A stretch of 64,000 nucleotides of DNA from Dasania marina DSM 21967 (GCF_000373485.1 NZ_KB891575.1:944264-1008263); one strand, 5' to 3'; shown: positions 1 to 14,876, counted from the stretch's first letter. The notes: a model not told the origin generated them from the sequence alone. Numbers and translations are program-made.

Positions 1-273
1 GAATTGATACAAAACATCTCCAACGCTGCGCGCCAACAGGCATCATCAGCGGGCCACATATCCAATACGATGAATGTTATCCAAGAAATCACTTCACAAA
101 CTTCATCAGGTACTACCGCTACAGCGCAATCTATCGGTAAATTGGCCGGCATGGCTAATGAACTGAAACAATCAGTAGCCGGTTTCAAACTGCCTGAAGA
201 GGAAGATGTATTGTTGGGAGATGATATGGCTGGCGATATCACCGAAATCGATGTGGACTTAGCGGAGGTTTAA
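1..273 (+). CDS. pilJ: PilJ, C-terminal fragment (type IV pilus chemoreceptor)
   Basis: The reading frame is open from the first base and ends at TAA 271-273, so this is the 3' end of a gene that begins outside the window. The 90 visible residues are the last helix of a methyl-accepting signalling domain (heptad-like Ala/Ser/Gln pattern, ITSQTSSGTTATAQSIGKLA) followed by an acidic tail. Identity as PilJ rests on context: the next four genes are pilK, chpA, chpB and chpC in the order known from the Pseudomonas Pil-Chp system, where PilJ is the inner-membrane receptor that controls twitching motility and surface-sensing cAMP signalling. Confidence 0.85.
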   Translation, partial: ELIQNISNAARQQASSAGHISNTMNVIQEITSQTSSGTTATAQSIGKLAGMANELKQSVAGFKLPEEEDVLLGDDMAGDITEIDVDLAEV

Positions 274-322
274 TAATTTTCAGTGTGCGTAGCAAGCAAC
301 AGTTCTGGCGATGTAACGGTTA

Positions 323-1198
323 ATGGCGTCGTGGGCTTTTGAGTCACCAGCGCCATTAAGCGATACGCAATATGCGCAGTGGCAGCAGTTATTAGAGCAG
401 CGTACCGGCATATGCTTTATGCAACACCGTTCTATTTTACAAGCGGGTTTGGTGTTGCGTATGCGGGAAATAGGTATTAGTGATTACGATGCCTATTTTC
501 AGCAAGTCAGTGCCGTGCCGCAAGGGGCGATAGAGTGGTCCTTGTTGGTTGACCGCATCTCGGTAAAAGAAACCAGTTTTTTTAGAGATGCAGATGCGTT
601 TAAAGCAGTTAAGCAGTTTTTATTAAAACGTTTAGATGCACAGCTAAGGCCACAGGATGACACTTTAGAAATATGGAGTGTGGGTTGTTCAACCGGTGAA
701 GAAGCCTATTCACTCGCCATGGTTGCCAACGATATGGTTGATTACACCCGGGCCAAAGTTTTTATAGGGGTAACGGCAACCGACATTAGCTCAACGGCAC
801 TGCATTATGCTAGGCGAGGTGCCTATGCGCCGCGTAAGTTAGAGCGCGTGCCGGTAGAAGCAAAGATAAAATACTTTTCAGAGCAGGGTGATAAACACTT
901 TCACATAGTCCCTGGCCTGAAACAAAAGCTATGTTTTACGCAAGGTAATATCCTAGAGCTAGCACAAGCGCCAGCGATAAAAATGGATATTATTTATTGC
1001 CAAAACGTATTGATATATTTTCAGCGTAGGCGTCATAAACAGTTACTGGATATGTTTGCTGAGCGCTTGAAGCCCGGCGGTTTACTTGTCATGGGCGCAG
1101 GTGAGGTGACTAACTGGCGTCACCCGAATATGAAGAGGCTGGCCGATGAACATGTGCTGGCCTATATCCATGCTGATGAACATGTTACCGCTGATTGA
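323..1198 (+). CDS. pilK: PilK, CheR-type chemoreceptor methyltransferase
   Basis: A 291-residue CheR-family protein, usual length for the family. It would transfer methyl groups from SAM to glutamates of PilJ. The N-terminal CheR helical domain covers about residues 15-95. The Rossmann methyltransferase domain follows, with the SAM motif EIWSVGCSTGEEAYSLA near residue 115 and the typical CheR segment DIIYCQNVLIYF near residue 220. It starts at ATG 323, 49 bp after pilJ, and is followed 25 bp later by chpA, so all five genes probably form one operon. The family call is secure; the name PilK rests on synteny. Confidence 0.9.
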   Translation: MASWAFESPAPLSDTQYAQWQQLLEQRTGICFMQHRSILQAGLVLRMREIGISDYDAYFQQVSAVPQGAIEWSLLVDRISVKETSFFRDADAFKAVKQFLLKRLDAQLRPQDDTLEIWSVGCSTGEEAYSLAMVANDMVDYTRAKVFIGVTATDISSTALHYARRGAYAPRKLERVPVEAKIKYFSEQGDKHFHIVPGLKQKLCFTQGNILELAQAPAIKMDIIYCQNVLIYFQRRRHKQLLDMFAERLKPGGLLVMGAGEVTNWRHPNMKRLADEHVLAYIHADEHVTAD

Positions 1199-1223
1199 AT
1201 TGATAAAAAAAGGGCCATAGAGA

Positions 1224-7181
<5,958 letters not shown>

Positions 7182-7193
7182 CGTATTAAGCCC

Positions 7194-8165
7194 GTGACAG
7201 TACATGCTAGGCGGGTGGCACTAGTCACCGATAGTGAGCTTGGCCGGCAGGCGCTAATGGCCTTGTTGGGGGGGGCGCTAAACCCTTTGATAGTGACTAT
7301 CGATGTGAGCCAGAGTAGCCAACCTTTAATAGATTATTTGGGGCAGCATCACGATAGCCAGCTGGATATGTGGGTATTGGATAGTAGTGCACAACACGAC
7401 GAAAATATCCTGCACATATTATGTGATGACAGTGACAAACCTATATTGGTGAATGATGAGCTGCCTACCGCGCAGGATGAGCAGCGCTATAAGCTGTGGC
7501 AAAAGCGCTTATTACAAAAAGTAGAAAGCCTGAGTTTAGAAAATGACGGCTTGCGCCGGCAGCGCTTAGGTACGGCTGAACAAGTTTGGGTATTGGCAGC
7601 TTCGCTAGGCGGCCCAGCAATGATCAAGCGTTTTTTAAGTGCTTTACCTCAGGGCTTACCCATAGCCTTTGTTTATGCGCAGCATATAGAGGCTAACTTT
7701 GACCATTATTTATCGGGGGGCATGGGCGGCGAACAGGCCTACCCCTTACAACAAATAAGCACAGAGCATAGCCTAGTTGCAGGCGAAACCTTAGTGGTGC
7801 CGGCCGATGCGCAGTTGCGATTTTTGCCCTTTGGTCAGGTCATCAAAACCACCAAAGCCTGGCAGGGGCCTTATCAGCCGGCGATAGATCAAGTGGTGGC
7901 AGAGTTGGCCAAAGAATATAGGAAAAAACTAGGGGTGATCGTGTTTAGCGGCACCTGCAATGACGGCGAAATTGGCTGTCGGGTAGTCAAGGCTTGCGGT
8001 GGCCAAGTGTGGGCGCAAAGCCCAGCCAGTTGTGTCAGCGCCGCCATGCCTGAAGCTGCGATTAATACGGGTTGCGTCAGTTTTCAAGGCAGCCCAGAAG
8101 AACTGGCACTGCAGTTGGCCCAAATAATTAAACAGCCCGTTGCCCAGCAAGAGGTTATAGGATGA
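7194..8165 (+). CDS. chpB: ChpB, CheB-type protein-glutamate methylesterase
   Basis: A 323-residue protein whose C-terminal half is a CheB methylesterase domain. The catalytic triad is visible as Ser137 (AASLGGP), His164 (AQHIEANF) and Asp257 (SGTCNDGEIG). The N-terminal 110 residues look like a degenerate receiver with weak conservation around the phosphoacceptor region, as expected for ChpB-like proteins. It would remove methyl groups from PilJ and so oppose PilK. Translation starts at GTG 7194, 12 bp after chpA, and its end overlaps chpC by the ATGA tetranucleotide at 8162-8165, which suggests translational coupling. Confidence 0.88.
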   Translation: MTVHARRVALVTDSELGRQALMALLGGALNPLIVTIDVSQSSQPLIDYLGQHHDSQLDMWVLDSSAQHDENILHILCDDSDKPILVNDELPTAQDEQRYKLWQKRLLQKVESLSLENDGLRRQRLGTAEQVWVLAASLGGPAMIKRFLSALPQGLPIAFVYAQHIEANFDHYLSGGMGGEQAYPLQQISTEHSLVAGETLVVPADAQLRFLPFGQVIKTTKAWQGPYQPAIDQVVAELAKEYRKKLGVIVFSGTCNDGEIGCRVVKACGGQVWAQSPASCVSAAMPEAAINTGCVSFQGSPEELALQLAQIIKQPVAQQEVIG

Positions 8166-8632
8166 GTGAACAAGCAGTAACAACGGTCAACGATGAGTTG
8201 GCCACCTTATTAATCCCTATGAACGGCAAGCAGCTAGTTCTGCCCAATGTAACCGTAGCGGAAATTATCCCCTATATGGAACCAAGTACAGAGCACAGTG
8301 ACTTACCCACCTGGTTTTTAGGCAATATTAACTGGCGCGGTATAGAGGTGCCGGTGGTGTCCTTTGAGGCGATAAACGAAGAGCCCTTTGCCAGCCAAAG
8401 CGCCAACCGCCGCATAGCGGTATTAAACACCCTGATCGACGATGCGCGGCTACCTTTCTGCGGCCTTATTACCGAAAGCGTACCGCGCTTAATGCGTATA
8501 CAGCCCAGTGAGATTATCAACGAAGAGGTGGAAACCGGACCTGCTGAATTAGGCCATGTGCTGGTGAACGGCGAGCAGGCGGTTATTCCCAATGTAGATT
8601 ACATACAACAGCAAGTATTGGCGTTGTTGTAA
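8162..8632 (+). CDS. chpC: ChpC, CheW-like coupling protein
   Basis: A 156-residue single-domain CheW-like protein, with the CheW fold spread over residues 12-150 (for example LGNINWRGIEVPVVSFE). In the Pil-Chp system it would couple receptor and ChpA. It is the last gene of the pil-chp operon, overlapping chpB by four bases, and is followed by terminator-like structures. The CheW-like domain is clear; the specific name comes from position after chpB. Confidence 0.85.
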   Translation: MSEQAVTTVNDELATLLIPMNGKQLVLPNVTVAEIIPYMEPSTEHSDLPTWFLGNINWRGIEVPVVSFEAINEEPFASQSANRRIAVLNTLIDDARLPFCGLITESVPRLMRIQPSEIINEEVETGPAELGHVLVNGEQAVIPNVDYIQQQVLALL

Positions 8633-8667
8633 TGCAGAGCGGGTAATACCGCGCTTTAGTACAGAGG

Positions 8668-8694
8668 GCCTCGCCAGCGTTACGCTGGCGAGGC
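8668..8694. terminator. Strong 12-bp hairpin after chpC
   Basis: A perfect 12-bp inverted repeat (GCCTCGCCAGCG) around a TTA loop, 35 bp after the chpC stop. No T-run follows, so it may protect the transcript end or act together with the next hairpin. Confidence 0.6.
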
Positions 8695-8710
8695 GACAAA
8701 GATCCCCCTT

Positions 8711-8736
8711 AAAAACCGAGCTAGGCTCGGTTTTTT
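8711..8736 (+). terminator. Rho-independent terminator of the pil-chp operon
   Basis: An 11-bp stem (AAAAACCGAGC / GCTCGGTTTTT) with a TAG loop runs into TTTTTT. This is a textbook intrinsic terminator for the pil-chp operon. Confidence 0.85.
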
Positions 8737-8797
8737 GCATTTTGCCCTGCAGTAAAAGCAGTTTAATCTCTACTTTGGTGCCAGGCCCTATCATAAT

Positions 8798-8815
8798 AAT
8801 GAATGTTTGTTCATT
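8798..8815. promoter_or_regulatory. Palindromic operator candidate 1 (TGAA-N6-TTCA)
   Basis: The sequence AATGAA-N6-TTCATT is preceded by ATAA, the same flank as the second palindrome 90 bp downstream. Half-sites of this kind are typical of TetR/AcrR-family repressors. No such regulator gene is in the window. The assignment is inference from symmetry and duplication. Confidence 0.45.
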
Positions 8816-8884
8816 TTAACTTATTGTTTTATATGTATAATTAAATATTTTTAGAAAAATTGTAGACAGGGGGTTTTACTGCAT

Positions 8885-8890
8885 TATAAT
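8885..8890 (+). promoter_or_regulatory. Consensus -10 box (TATAAT)
   Basis: A perfect TATAAT about 245 bp upstream of the flavoprotein gene at 9136. A TTGTAG sequence lies upstream with a long (about 19 bp) spacer, so the -35 is weak or activator-assisted. The palindrome at 8890-8903 begins on the last base of this box. Confidence 0.45.
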
Positions 8891-8903
8891 GAATGATCAT
8901 TCA
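8890..8903. promoter_or_regulatory. Palindromic operator candidate 2 (perfect 14-mer)
   Basis: TGAATGATCATTCA is a perfect 14-bp palindrome of the TGAA-N6-TTCA form, placed between a TATAAT box and the expected transcription start. A repressor bound here would block transcription toward the flavoprotein gene. Known TetR-type sites have this size and symmetry; which protein binds is unknown. Confidence 0.55.
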
Positions 8904-9135
8904 GTAGACAGCCCATTTATTTATGTGTTCATTGTGCCTAGATCATATCGCTGCCCGCTTACCTTCTGGCGCAGCTGGCCGTAACCCCCTTGCTCTATCT
9001 GCGGTGTGGGTGGTGATGTTTGCTACCTATTGGTAATACCCCCCTAGTATCTGAATAGCCCTGTTAAATTAATTTCCCCACCCTGCTGTTTGCCTATCCT
9101 ATGGTGAGCGCAGGCTATGTTGTAGGAGTTTTACG
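8904..9135 (+). other. Leader region without visible gene
   Basis: About 230 bp between the candidate promoter and the flavoprotein start. I see no reading frame with a ribosome-binding site and no recognisable riboswitch; it is probably an untranslated leader. TAGGAG at 9122-9127 is the ribosome-binding site of the next gene. Confidence 0.4.
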
Positions 9136-10452
9136 ATGTCACGTTCCGTATTTAAAGATGCTAATGGCCAGCATGTTAATTCATATTATGCCGCTACCGT
9201 AGGTGAAGTGGCCGACTATCCCCGCCTGCAAGGCAATATTGAAGCCGAAGTGTGCATTATAGGCGGCGGCTTTGCTGGTATCTCAGCGGCTATAGAGTTG
9301 GCCGAGCAGGGTCACGATGTCGTCTTGCTGGAAGGCGTTAGAGTAGGTTGGGCGGCCTCGGGCCGTAACGGCGGCCAAATCATAGGCGGCTGGCGCGATA
9401 GCTACGACGAGATGGAAGCTAAGTTTGGTTATGATACCGCCCAAACCTTTGCCGACATGAGCAATGAAGGTAAACAAATTATTTACGAAAGAGCCGAAAA
9501 ATATAACATCAATGCCGATATCAAAAAGGGTTACTTATTGGCGGCTATGTGTAAGTCGCATGTGAACTACATGCATGACTCTGTCGCCGAGGAGGAAAAG
9601 TGGGGCGGCGCCGAACACTTGAGTATTATTTCGCAGCAGGATGTAAAAAGTTATATCGATAGTGATAGCTATATAGGTGCGCTAGACAATCAAAGCAACG
9701 GTCACCTACATCCCTTAAAATTGGCCGTGGGTGAAGCAAAAGCCGCAGCCGCTTTAGGTGTACGCATCTATGAGCACTCACCGGTGCTGGATGTGCAGGG
9801 CGGTGATGAGCCTATAGTGACTACCGCGCACGGTCGGGTAAAAGCCAAGCAGGTCATCATGACCGCCAATTGCTATTTGGGTAAAGCTGCACCGAAATTA
9901 CAGAAAAAAATAATGCCTGCTGGCACCTATATTATTGCCACAGAACCACTGTCGGCAGAGCGGGTACAAAAATTAATTCCACACGGCCAGGCGGTGTGCG
10001 ATATGCGCCATATATTAGATTACTTCCGTTTAACCGCCGACAATCGTTTATTATTTGGCGGTAAAACTATTTACAGCGGTAAAGATCCCAAAGACATAGG
10101 CAAGGCCATGTTTAAAGATATGCTGAAAGTATTCCCTCAGTTAGCCGATGTGAAAGTTGACTATGCTTGGGGTGGCCATATAGATATAGCGGTTAACCGT
10201 ATGCCGCACATGGGTGAATACGCAAACAATGTTTACTTTGTGCAGGGTTTCTCGGGTTTTGGTGTGGTTGCCACCCATATAGCGGGTCGCGTGCTGGCTG
10301 AAAAAGCGATGGGCAATACAGAGCGCTACGATATTTGGAATCAAATAAAACATCACACTTTCCCTGGCGGAACCTTGTTACGTAAGCCGGGGTATTTGTT
10401 GGGCTCTAGCTTTTTCTATTTAAGGGATATGATAGATAAAGCAAAAGGGTAG
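9136..10452 (+). CDS. FAD-dependent amine oxidase-like protein (PuuB/OrdL type)
   Basis: A 438-residue flavoprotein of the D-amino-acid-oxidase fold. The FAD-binding motif IIGGGFAGISAA starts near residue 41 and is followed by GWAASGRNGGQI, the signature shared by gamma-glutamylputrescine oxidases (PuuB) and related OrdL proteins. The C-terminal FAD segment is GFSGFGVVATH. It likely oxidises a primary amine or amino acid to an aldehyde or oxo product with release of hydrogen peroxide. No puuA, puuC or puuD is adjacent, so the substrate is open. TAGGAG precedes ATG 9136 at good spacing. Two palindromes upstream suggest it is controlled by a repressor. Confidence 0.8.
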   Translation: MSRSVFKDANGQHVNSYYAATVGEVADYPRLQGNIEAEVCIIGGGFAGISAAIELAEQGHDVVLLEGVRVGWAASGRNGGQIIGGWRDSYDEMEAKFGYDTAQTFADMSNEGKQIIYERAEKYNINADIKKGYLLAAMCKSHVNYMHDSVAEEEKWGGAEHLSIISQQDVKSYIDSDSYIGALDNQSNGHLHPLKLAVGEAKAAAALGVRIYEHSPVLDVQGGDEPIVTTAHGRVKAKQVIMTANCYLGKAAPKLQKKIMPAGTYIIATEPLSAERVQKLIPHGQAVCDMRHILDYFRLTADNRLLFGGKTIYSGKDPKDIGKAMFKDMLKVFPQLADVKVDYAWGGHIDIAVNRMPHMGEYANNVYFVQGFSGFGVVATHIAGRVLAEKAMGNTERYDIWNQIKHHTFPGGTLLRKPGYLLGSSFFYLRDMIDKAKG

Positions 10453-10454
10453 GG

Positions 10455-10481
10455 TTTTAGTTCCTAGTTCCTAGTTCCTAG
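10455..10481. repeat. TTCCTAG heptamer array (3 perfect units)
   Basis: Three perfect TTCCTAG units occupy 10461-10481, preceded by a partial TTTTAG. The tract lies just after the flavoprotein stop codon and before its terminator. It belongs to the 7-bp-periodic intergenic family described in the findings. Confidence 0.9.
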
Positions 10482-10498
10482 ATGAAAAGCGTAAGAAG

Positions 10499-10526
10499 AA
10501 AGGCCTCTGTTGTTGAGGCCTTTTTT
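10499..10526 (+). terminator. Rho-independent terminator after the flavoprotein gene
   Basis: AAGGCCTC and GAGGCCTT arms flank a 7-base loop and run into TTTTTT. It also separates the gene from the convergent rsmE. Confidence 0.85.
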
Positions 10527-10548
10527 ATTCCAGAAAATAATTATTGGT

Positions 10549-11274
10549 TTATATATCGCCCCATAGCGATTGTAATAAGGTTAGCGCGACTAATGGGGCG
10601 GTTTCAGTGCGCAATACTCTTGGGCCTAGGCTTAGGGCGTTAAACCCCTGCGCCTCGGCCAGTTGAATTTCGCTATCGCTTAAACCGCCTTCGGGGCCTA
10701 TTAAAATGGCGGCGCTGCTGGGGCTGTCAGCGGGGTTGAGTTGTTGGCTGTTGCGGTGGTGCAGTACTAACTTTTTATCGGCCTGGGCGCTGTTTAACCA
10801 ATCCTGCAGATTGCTGGGCTGGTGTAGCTGCGGCAATAGGTTGCGCTGGCATTGTTCGCAGGCGCTGATGATTATATTGTGCCAGTGGCTGTGTTTTTTA
10901 TCGGCTCTATCGGCTTTCAATTTTAATTCGGTGCGATCGGTGTACAGTGGGGTAATTTCACTGGCGCCTAACTCGGTGGCTTTTTGCATTACCCAATCCA
11001 TACGGTCGCCCTTAGACATGGCTATGCCTAAGTGTACCGATAAGGGCGATTGCCTATTGTCGCTGCGGTGCTCGCCTATAACAACGCTGACGGATTTTTT
11101 CGCAATGCTAACTATGTTGGCATCAAACTCGCCGCCCTGATTATTAAATAATATTAGGGCAGCGTCAGTTTGCATGCGCAAGACTTTACTTAAATAGTGG
11201 CTGGCCTGCGCCTCTAGTTCAACAGATTGGCCGCTGGCCATATTGCTTAAGGTAAAGATTCTAGGGATACGCAT
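10549..11274 (-). CDS. rsmE: RsmE, 16S rRNA (uracil1498-N3)-methyltransferase
   Basis: A 241-residue SPOUT-class methyltransferase of standard length. It has an N-terminal PUA-like domain (about 1-70) and the C-terminal trefoil-knot SAM site, seen as LIGPEGGLSDSEI and LGPRVLRTETAPLVAL. It methylates U1498 of 16S rRNA in the 30S subunit. The gene lies 15 bp downstream of metF on the same strand, at the end of the SAM-cycle operon, so a SAM-consuming enzyme is cotranscribed with SAM synthesis and recycling genes. Confidence 0.92.
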   Translation of the reverse strand: MRIPRIFTLSNMASGQSVELEAQASHYLSKVLRMQTDAALILFNNQGGEFDANIVSIAKKSVSVVIGEHRSDNRQSPLSVHLGIAMSKGDRMDWVMQKATELGASEITPLYTDRTELKLKADRADKKHSHWHNIIISACEQCQRNLLPQLHQPSNLQDWLNSAQADKKLVLHHRNSQQLNPADSPSSAAILIGPEGGLSDSEIQLAEAQGFNALSLGPRVLRTETAPLVALTLLQSLWGDI

Positions 11275-11289
11275 GGGCAGCCAGCCTGA

Positions 11290-12117
11290 TTAAGAAAGTT
11301 TTAAGTTTTGCCAAATAGCTTTATTGGGCTCTACCAAGTTCATGGTGTAAAAATGCAAGCCCGGTGCACCGCCAGCTAATAAGCGCTCACATAAACCGCT
11401 GACAAAGTCGGTGGTAAACGCTTTTAAACCTTCGGGGTCGTTTTCTAAACACTCTAATTTATAGCCCAACCAGCGTGGTATTTCAGCGCCACAGGTTTTT
11501 GAAAAGCGCGCTAGATTGTGGTGATTGATGATAGGCATGATGCCGGGGTATATGGGCTTGTCTATGCCTATCTTGGCGCATTTTTCCAAAAAGTGAAAAT
11601 AGGCGTCGACATTAAAAAAGTATTGGGTAATAGCGCTGTTGGCACCGGCATCCAATTTCTCTTTTAAAAACTGTATGTCCTGCGCATAGTTGTCGGCATC
11701 AGGATGTATTTCCGGGTAACAGCCCACTTCTATATTAAAATGGTCACCAGTATGCTCGCGTATAAAGGCAACCAATTCGCTGGCATATACTAAGCGCTGC
11801 GCGCCCAAGCCCGAAGGCATGTCGCCACGCAGGGCTACCATGCGGTTAACGCCGGCATCTTTATAACCATTGATGAGCTCAAGTATTTCTTCTTTGCTAT
11901 CGCTGCCAAAAGACAAATGCGGGGCGGTGTCTATGCCTTCGCCTATCATTTCCAGCACGATGTCTTTGGTGTTGTCACGGGTGGAACCGCCAGCACCATA
12001 GGTGACAGAAAAAAAGTCAGGATTGAGTTGGTTGAGCTCAGAGCGTACTAATTTAAGCTTTTCTTTGCCTGCATCGGTTTTGGCAGGGAAAAACTCAAAA
12101 GAAAATCGTTTAGACAT
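11290..12117 (-). CDS. metF: MetF, 5,10-methylenetetrahydrofolate reductase
   Basis: A 275-residue FAD-dependent reductase of the MetF family. The N-terminal FSFEFFPAKT motif carries the conserved Glu, and the barrel motifs (VTYGAGGSTRDNT, LRGDMPSG, GCYPEIHPDA, PGIMPI) are all present. It makes 5-methyl-THF, the methyl donor for methionine synthesis from homocysteine. It lies downstream of ahcY, which produces homocysteine, so the two act in sequence. A heptad-repeat tract of about 100 bp separates the two genes. Confidence 0.95.
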   Translation of the reverse strand: MSKRFSFEFFPAKTDAGKEKLKLVRSELNQLNPDFFSVTYGAGGSTRDNTKDIVLEMIGEGIDTAPHLSFGSDSKEEILELINGYKDAGVNRMVALRGDMPSGLGAQRLVYASELVAFIREHTGDHFNIEVGCYPEIHPDADNYAQDIQFLKEKLDAGANSAITQYFFNVDAYFHFLEKCAKIGIDKPIYPGIMPIINHHNLARFSKTCGAEIPRWLGYKLECLENDPEGLKAFTTDFVSGLCERLLAGGAPGLHFYTMNLVEPNKAIWQNLKLS

Positions 12118-12125
12118 TGTGAAAG

Positions 12126-12210
12126 TCTCTAGTTAGTAGTCGCTAGTCCCTAGTGGAGCTAGCGATCATAATGTTTTTCTAGCGACTAGTGACTAGGTCA
12201 CTAGCGACTG
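12126..12210. repeat. Degenerate CTAG-type heptad tract with inverted halves
   Basis: In the left half (12126-12153) TAG recurs every 7 bp: TCTCTAG, TTAGTAG, TCGCTAG, TCCCTAG. In the right half (12180-12210) CTAG recurs with the same spacing apart from one 8-bp step. The right half contains the reverse complement of AGTCGCTAGT found in the left, so the tract can fold into a hairpin between ahcY and metF. Confidence 0.75.
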
Positions 12211-12228
12211 TTATAAATATTACTGGTA

Positions 12229-13593
12229 TTAATACTTATAAGTGTCAGTTTTGAACGGGCCGGTTACGGATACATTAATGTACTCGGCTTGTTCTTTGGT
12301 CAGTTTGGTGATGACACCACCAAAGCCGCTAACCATATGGGCTGCCACTTCTTCATCCAGTTTTTTAGGCAATACTTCTAGGGTGATTGCAGCTGGCTTT
12401 AAGTTGTCTTCTAGGTCGGCAAATTTGCGTTCATACAAATAAATTTGCGCCAGTACTTGGTTGGCAAAAGAGCCGTCCATAATACGAGAAGGGTGGCCGG
12501 TAGCATTACCTAGATTTACCAAGCGACCTTCCGATAGTAAAATCAGGTAATCATTGCTGGCTTTGTCGCGGTAGACTTTATGTACCTGTGGTTTAACTTC
12601 ATCCCACTGCCAGTTTTTGCGCATATAGGCGGTGTCGATTTCATTGTCGAAGTGGCCGATGTTACATACGACTGTGCCGGATTTTAGCGATTGTAAAATA
12701 GCAGAATCGCAAACATTAAAGTTGCCGGTAGTGGTCACAATCAAGTCGGTGTTGTTGAGCAGTGCTTTGTTGGTGTCGGCTACTTTACCGGTATTGATGC
12801 CGTCGTTATACGGTGAAACCACTTCAAAGCCATCCATACAGGCTTGCATAGCGCAGATAGGATCTATCTCTGCAACGCGTACTATCATGCCTTCTTGGTT
12901 TAGCGACTGGGCAGAACCTTTACCCACATCGCCATAGCCTATTACGAGCGCTTTTTTGCCCGATAACAAATGGTCGGTGCCGCGCTTAATGGCATCGTTT
13001 AACGAATGACGACAGCCGTATTTGTTGTCATTTTTCGATTTGGTTACCGAGTCGTTTACGTTAACCGCAGGGACTTTTAAAGTGCCTTTGTCTAACATCT
13101 CTTGTAAACGGTGTACGCCGGTGGTGGTTTCTTCGGTAATGCCGTGGATGTTATCTAGCATGCTGCCGTATTGATTGTGCAGCATTAAGGTTAAGTCGCC
13201 GCCATCATCCAATATCATGTTGGCATCCCAAGGCTGGCCATCTTTTAAAATGGTTTGCTCTAAACACCACTCATACTCTTCTTCGGTTTCGCCTTTCCAC
13301 GCAAATACCGGTACACCAGCGGCGGCAATGGCTGCAGCAGCGTGATCTTGAGTAGAGAAAATATTACAAGAAGACCAGCGTACTTCAGCGCCCAAAGCCA
13401 CTAAGGTTTCGATAAGCACACCAGTTTGTATGGTCATGTGTATGCAACCTAAAATCTTAGCGCCCGCTAAAGGTTGGCTGGCACTGTACTTGGCGCGCAT
13501 AGCCATTAAGGCAGGCATTTCGGTTTCGGCTATGTCTAATTCTTTACGGCCCCAATCGGCTAAAGAAATATCGGCTACTTTATAATCGCTCAT
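12229..13593 (-). CDS. ahcY: AhcY, S-adenosylhomocysteine hydrolase
   Basis: A 454-residue NAD-dependent SAH hydrolase that converts SAH to adenosine and homocysteine and relieves product inhibition of methyltransferases. Visible motifs are [26 protein letters not shown] with the catalytic Lys, and the NAD site [12 protein letters not shown] near residue 215. The C-terminal KTDTYKY ending is typical. It sits between metK and metF in one operon. No SAH riboswitch motif is visible in the 71 bp upstream, which fits control by the SahR repressor instead. Confidence 0.97.
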   Translation of the reverse strand: MSDYKVADISLADWGRKELDIAETEMPALMAMRAKYSASQPLAGAKILGCIHMTIQTGVLIETLVALGAEVRWSSCNIFSTQDHAAAAIAAAGVPVFAWKGETEEEYEWCLEQTILKDGQPWDANMILDDGGDLTLMLHNQYGSMLDNIHGITEETTTGVHRLQEMLDKGTLKVPAVNVNDSVTKSKNDNKYGCRHSLNDAIKRGTDHLLSGKKALVIGYGDVGKGSAQSLNQEGMIVRVAEIDPICAMQACMDGFEVVSPYNDGINTGKVADTNKALLNNTDLIVTTTGNFNVCDSAILQSLKSGTVVCNIGHFDNEIDTAYMRKNWQWDEVKPQVHKVYRDKASNDYLILLSEGRLVNLGNATGHPSRIMDGSFANQVLAQIYLYERKFADLEDNLKPAAITLEVLPKKLDEEVAAHMVSGFGGVITKLTKEQAEYINVSVTGPFKTDTYKY

Positions 13594-13626
13594 AATAAAA
13601 TCCTAAAATTAAATGTTTTGTTTTGT

Positions 13627-13661
13627 CTTGCCGCTTAAAACTTGCAGCTTAATTCTTGATG
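13627..13661. repeat. Degenerate CTT-heptad tract between metK and ahcY
   Basis: CTT recurs exactly every 7 bp (CTTGCCG, CTTAAAA, CTTGCAG, CTTAATT, CTTGATG). Read on the minus strand, the units end in AAG like the other tracts in the window. It fills about half of the short metK-ahcY spacer. Confidence 0.7.
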
Positions 13662-13664
13662 CAC

Positions 13665-14876
13665 TTAAAGCGCCGCTTTCAGTGCATCAACTTTATCCGT
13701 TTTTTCCCAGCTAAAGGCGGTAAAGGTATCCGACTGTTGCTGACCGTTTTCGTCTTTCCAGGTATAGGTATGCTCAAAAGGCTCGCGGCCAAAGTGGCCG
13801 TAGGTAGCAGTGAGCTGATACATGGGGTGTTCTAAATCCAACATCTTGTTAATGCCGTAAGGGCGCAGGTCAAACACTTTGCGTATCGCTGCCGCTAATT
13901 GATCGTCAGTGGCTGTACCAGTGCCAAACGTGTTTACCGAAATAGAGGTGGGTTCAGCCACACCTATAGCATAAGACACTTGTAGCTCGCAGCGTTCGGC
14001 CAAGCCAGCAGCCACTACATTTTTAGCCACATAACGGCCAGCATAAGCGGCCGAGCGGTCAACTTTTGAGGGGTCTTTGCCCGAGAACGCACCGCCACCG
14101 TGACGAGCCATGCCGCCGTAGGTATCAACAATAATTTTGCGGCCGGTTAAGCCGCAGTCGCCCACGGGGCCGCCGATAATAAAAACGCCGGTAGGGTTGA
14201 TGTGATATTTAGTGTCGGCGTGCAGCCACTCGGCAGGCAGTACCGGCAAAATAATATTTTCTAATACCGCTTCGCGTAAATCGTCTAAACCAATTTCTGG
14301 GTCGTGCTGGGTTGATAACACCACCGCGTCTATGGCGACGGGCTTGCCGTTTTCATAACGTAAACTAACCTGCGATTTGGCGTCGGGGCGCAACCAAGGC
14401 AGTATGCCTTCTTTGCGTAATTTCGCTTGGCGTTCAACTAAACGGTGTGAGTAGTAAACTGCGGCGGGCATTAGCGACTCAGTTTCGTTAGTTGCATAGC
14501 CAAACATTAAACCTTGATCACCAGCGCCTTGCTCTTCGGGGCTAGCACGGTCTACACCGACGTTGATGTCGCGTGACTGTTTACCTATAGCGTTTAACAC
14601 CGCACAGCTGGCGCCATCAAAGCCTACCGCCGAGCTGTTGTAGCCTATGCCGGTAATTACGTCGCGAATAATATCTTCTAAGTCCACATAGCAAGAGGTG
14701 CTAACCTCACCGGCGACCACGGCCATGCCGGTTTTTACTAAAGTTTCTACCGCTACGCGAGCGTGCTTATCGCGCGCAATAATAGCGTCTAAAATAGCAT
14801 CAGAAATTTGATCGGCCATTTTATCGGGGTGGCCTTCTGAAACCGACTCAGAGGTAAATGTAGAATATTCTGCCAT
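13665..14876 (-). CDS. metK: MetK, S-adenosylmethionine synthetase
   Basis: A 403-residue enzyme of normal length that makes SAM from methionine and ATP. The motifs [20 protein letters not shown] (N-terminus), [12 protein letters not shown], and the P-loop-like [19 protein letters not shown] are all present. It lies 49 bp downstream of sahR. The adjacency of this ArsR-methyltransferase regulator, metK and divergent tkt is also known from Pseudomonas. Confidence 0.98.
   Translation of the reverse strand: MAEYSTFTSESVSEGHPDKMADQISDAILDAIIARDKHARVAVETLVKTGMAVVAGEVSTSCYVDLEDIIRDVITGIGYNSSAVGFDGASCAVLNAIGKQSRDINVGVDRASPEEQGAGDQGLMFGYATNETESLMPAAVYYSHRLVERQAKLRKEGILPWLRPDAKSQVSLRYENGKPVAIDAVVLSTQHDPEIGLDDLREAVLENIILPVLPAEWLHADTKYHINPTGVFIIGGPVGDCGLTGRKIIVDTYGGMARHGGGAFSGKDPSKVDRSAAYAGRYVAKNVVAAGLAERCELQVSYAIGVAEPTSISVNTFGTGTATDDQLAAAIRKVFDLRPYGINKMLDLEHPMYQLTATYGHFGREPFEHTYTWKDENGQQQSDTFTAFSWEKTDKVDALKAAL

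Noticed and set aside
13594..13664. Possible SAH riboswitch upstream of ahcY
   Set aside because: The conserved core of that riboswitch is absent; the spacer is filled by degenerate heptads, and a SahR regulator explains control.
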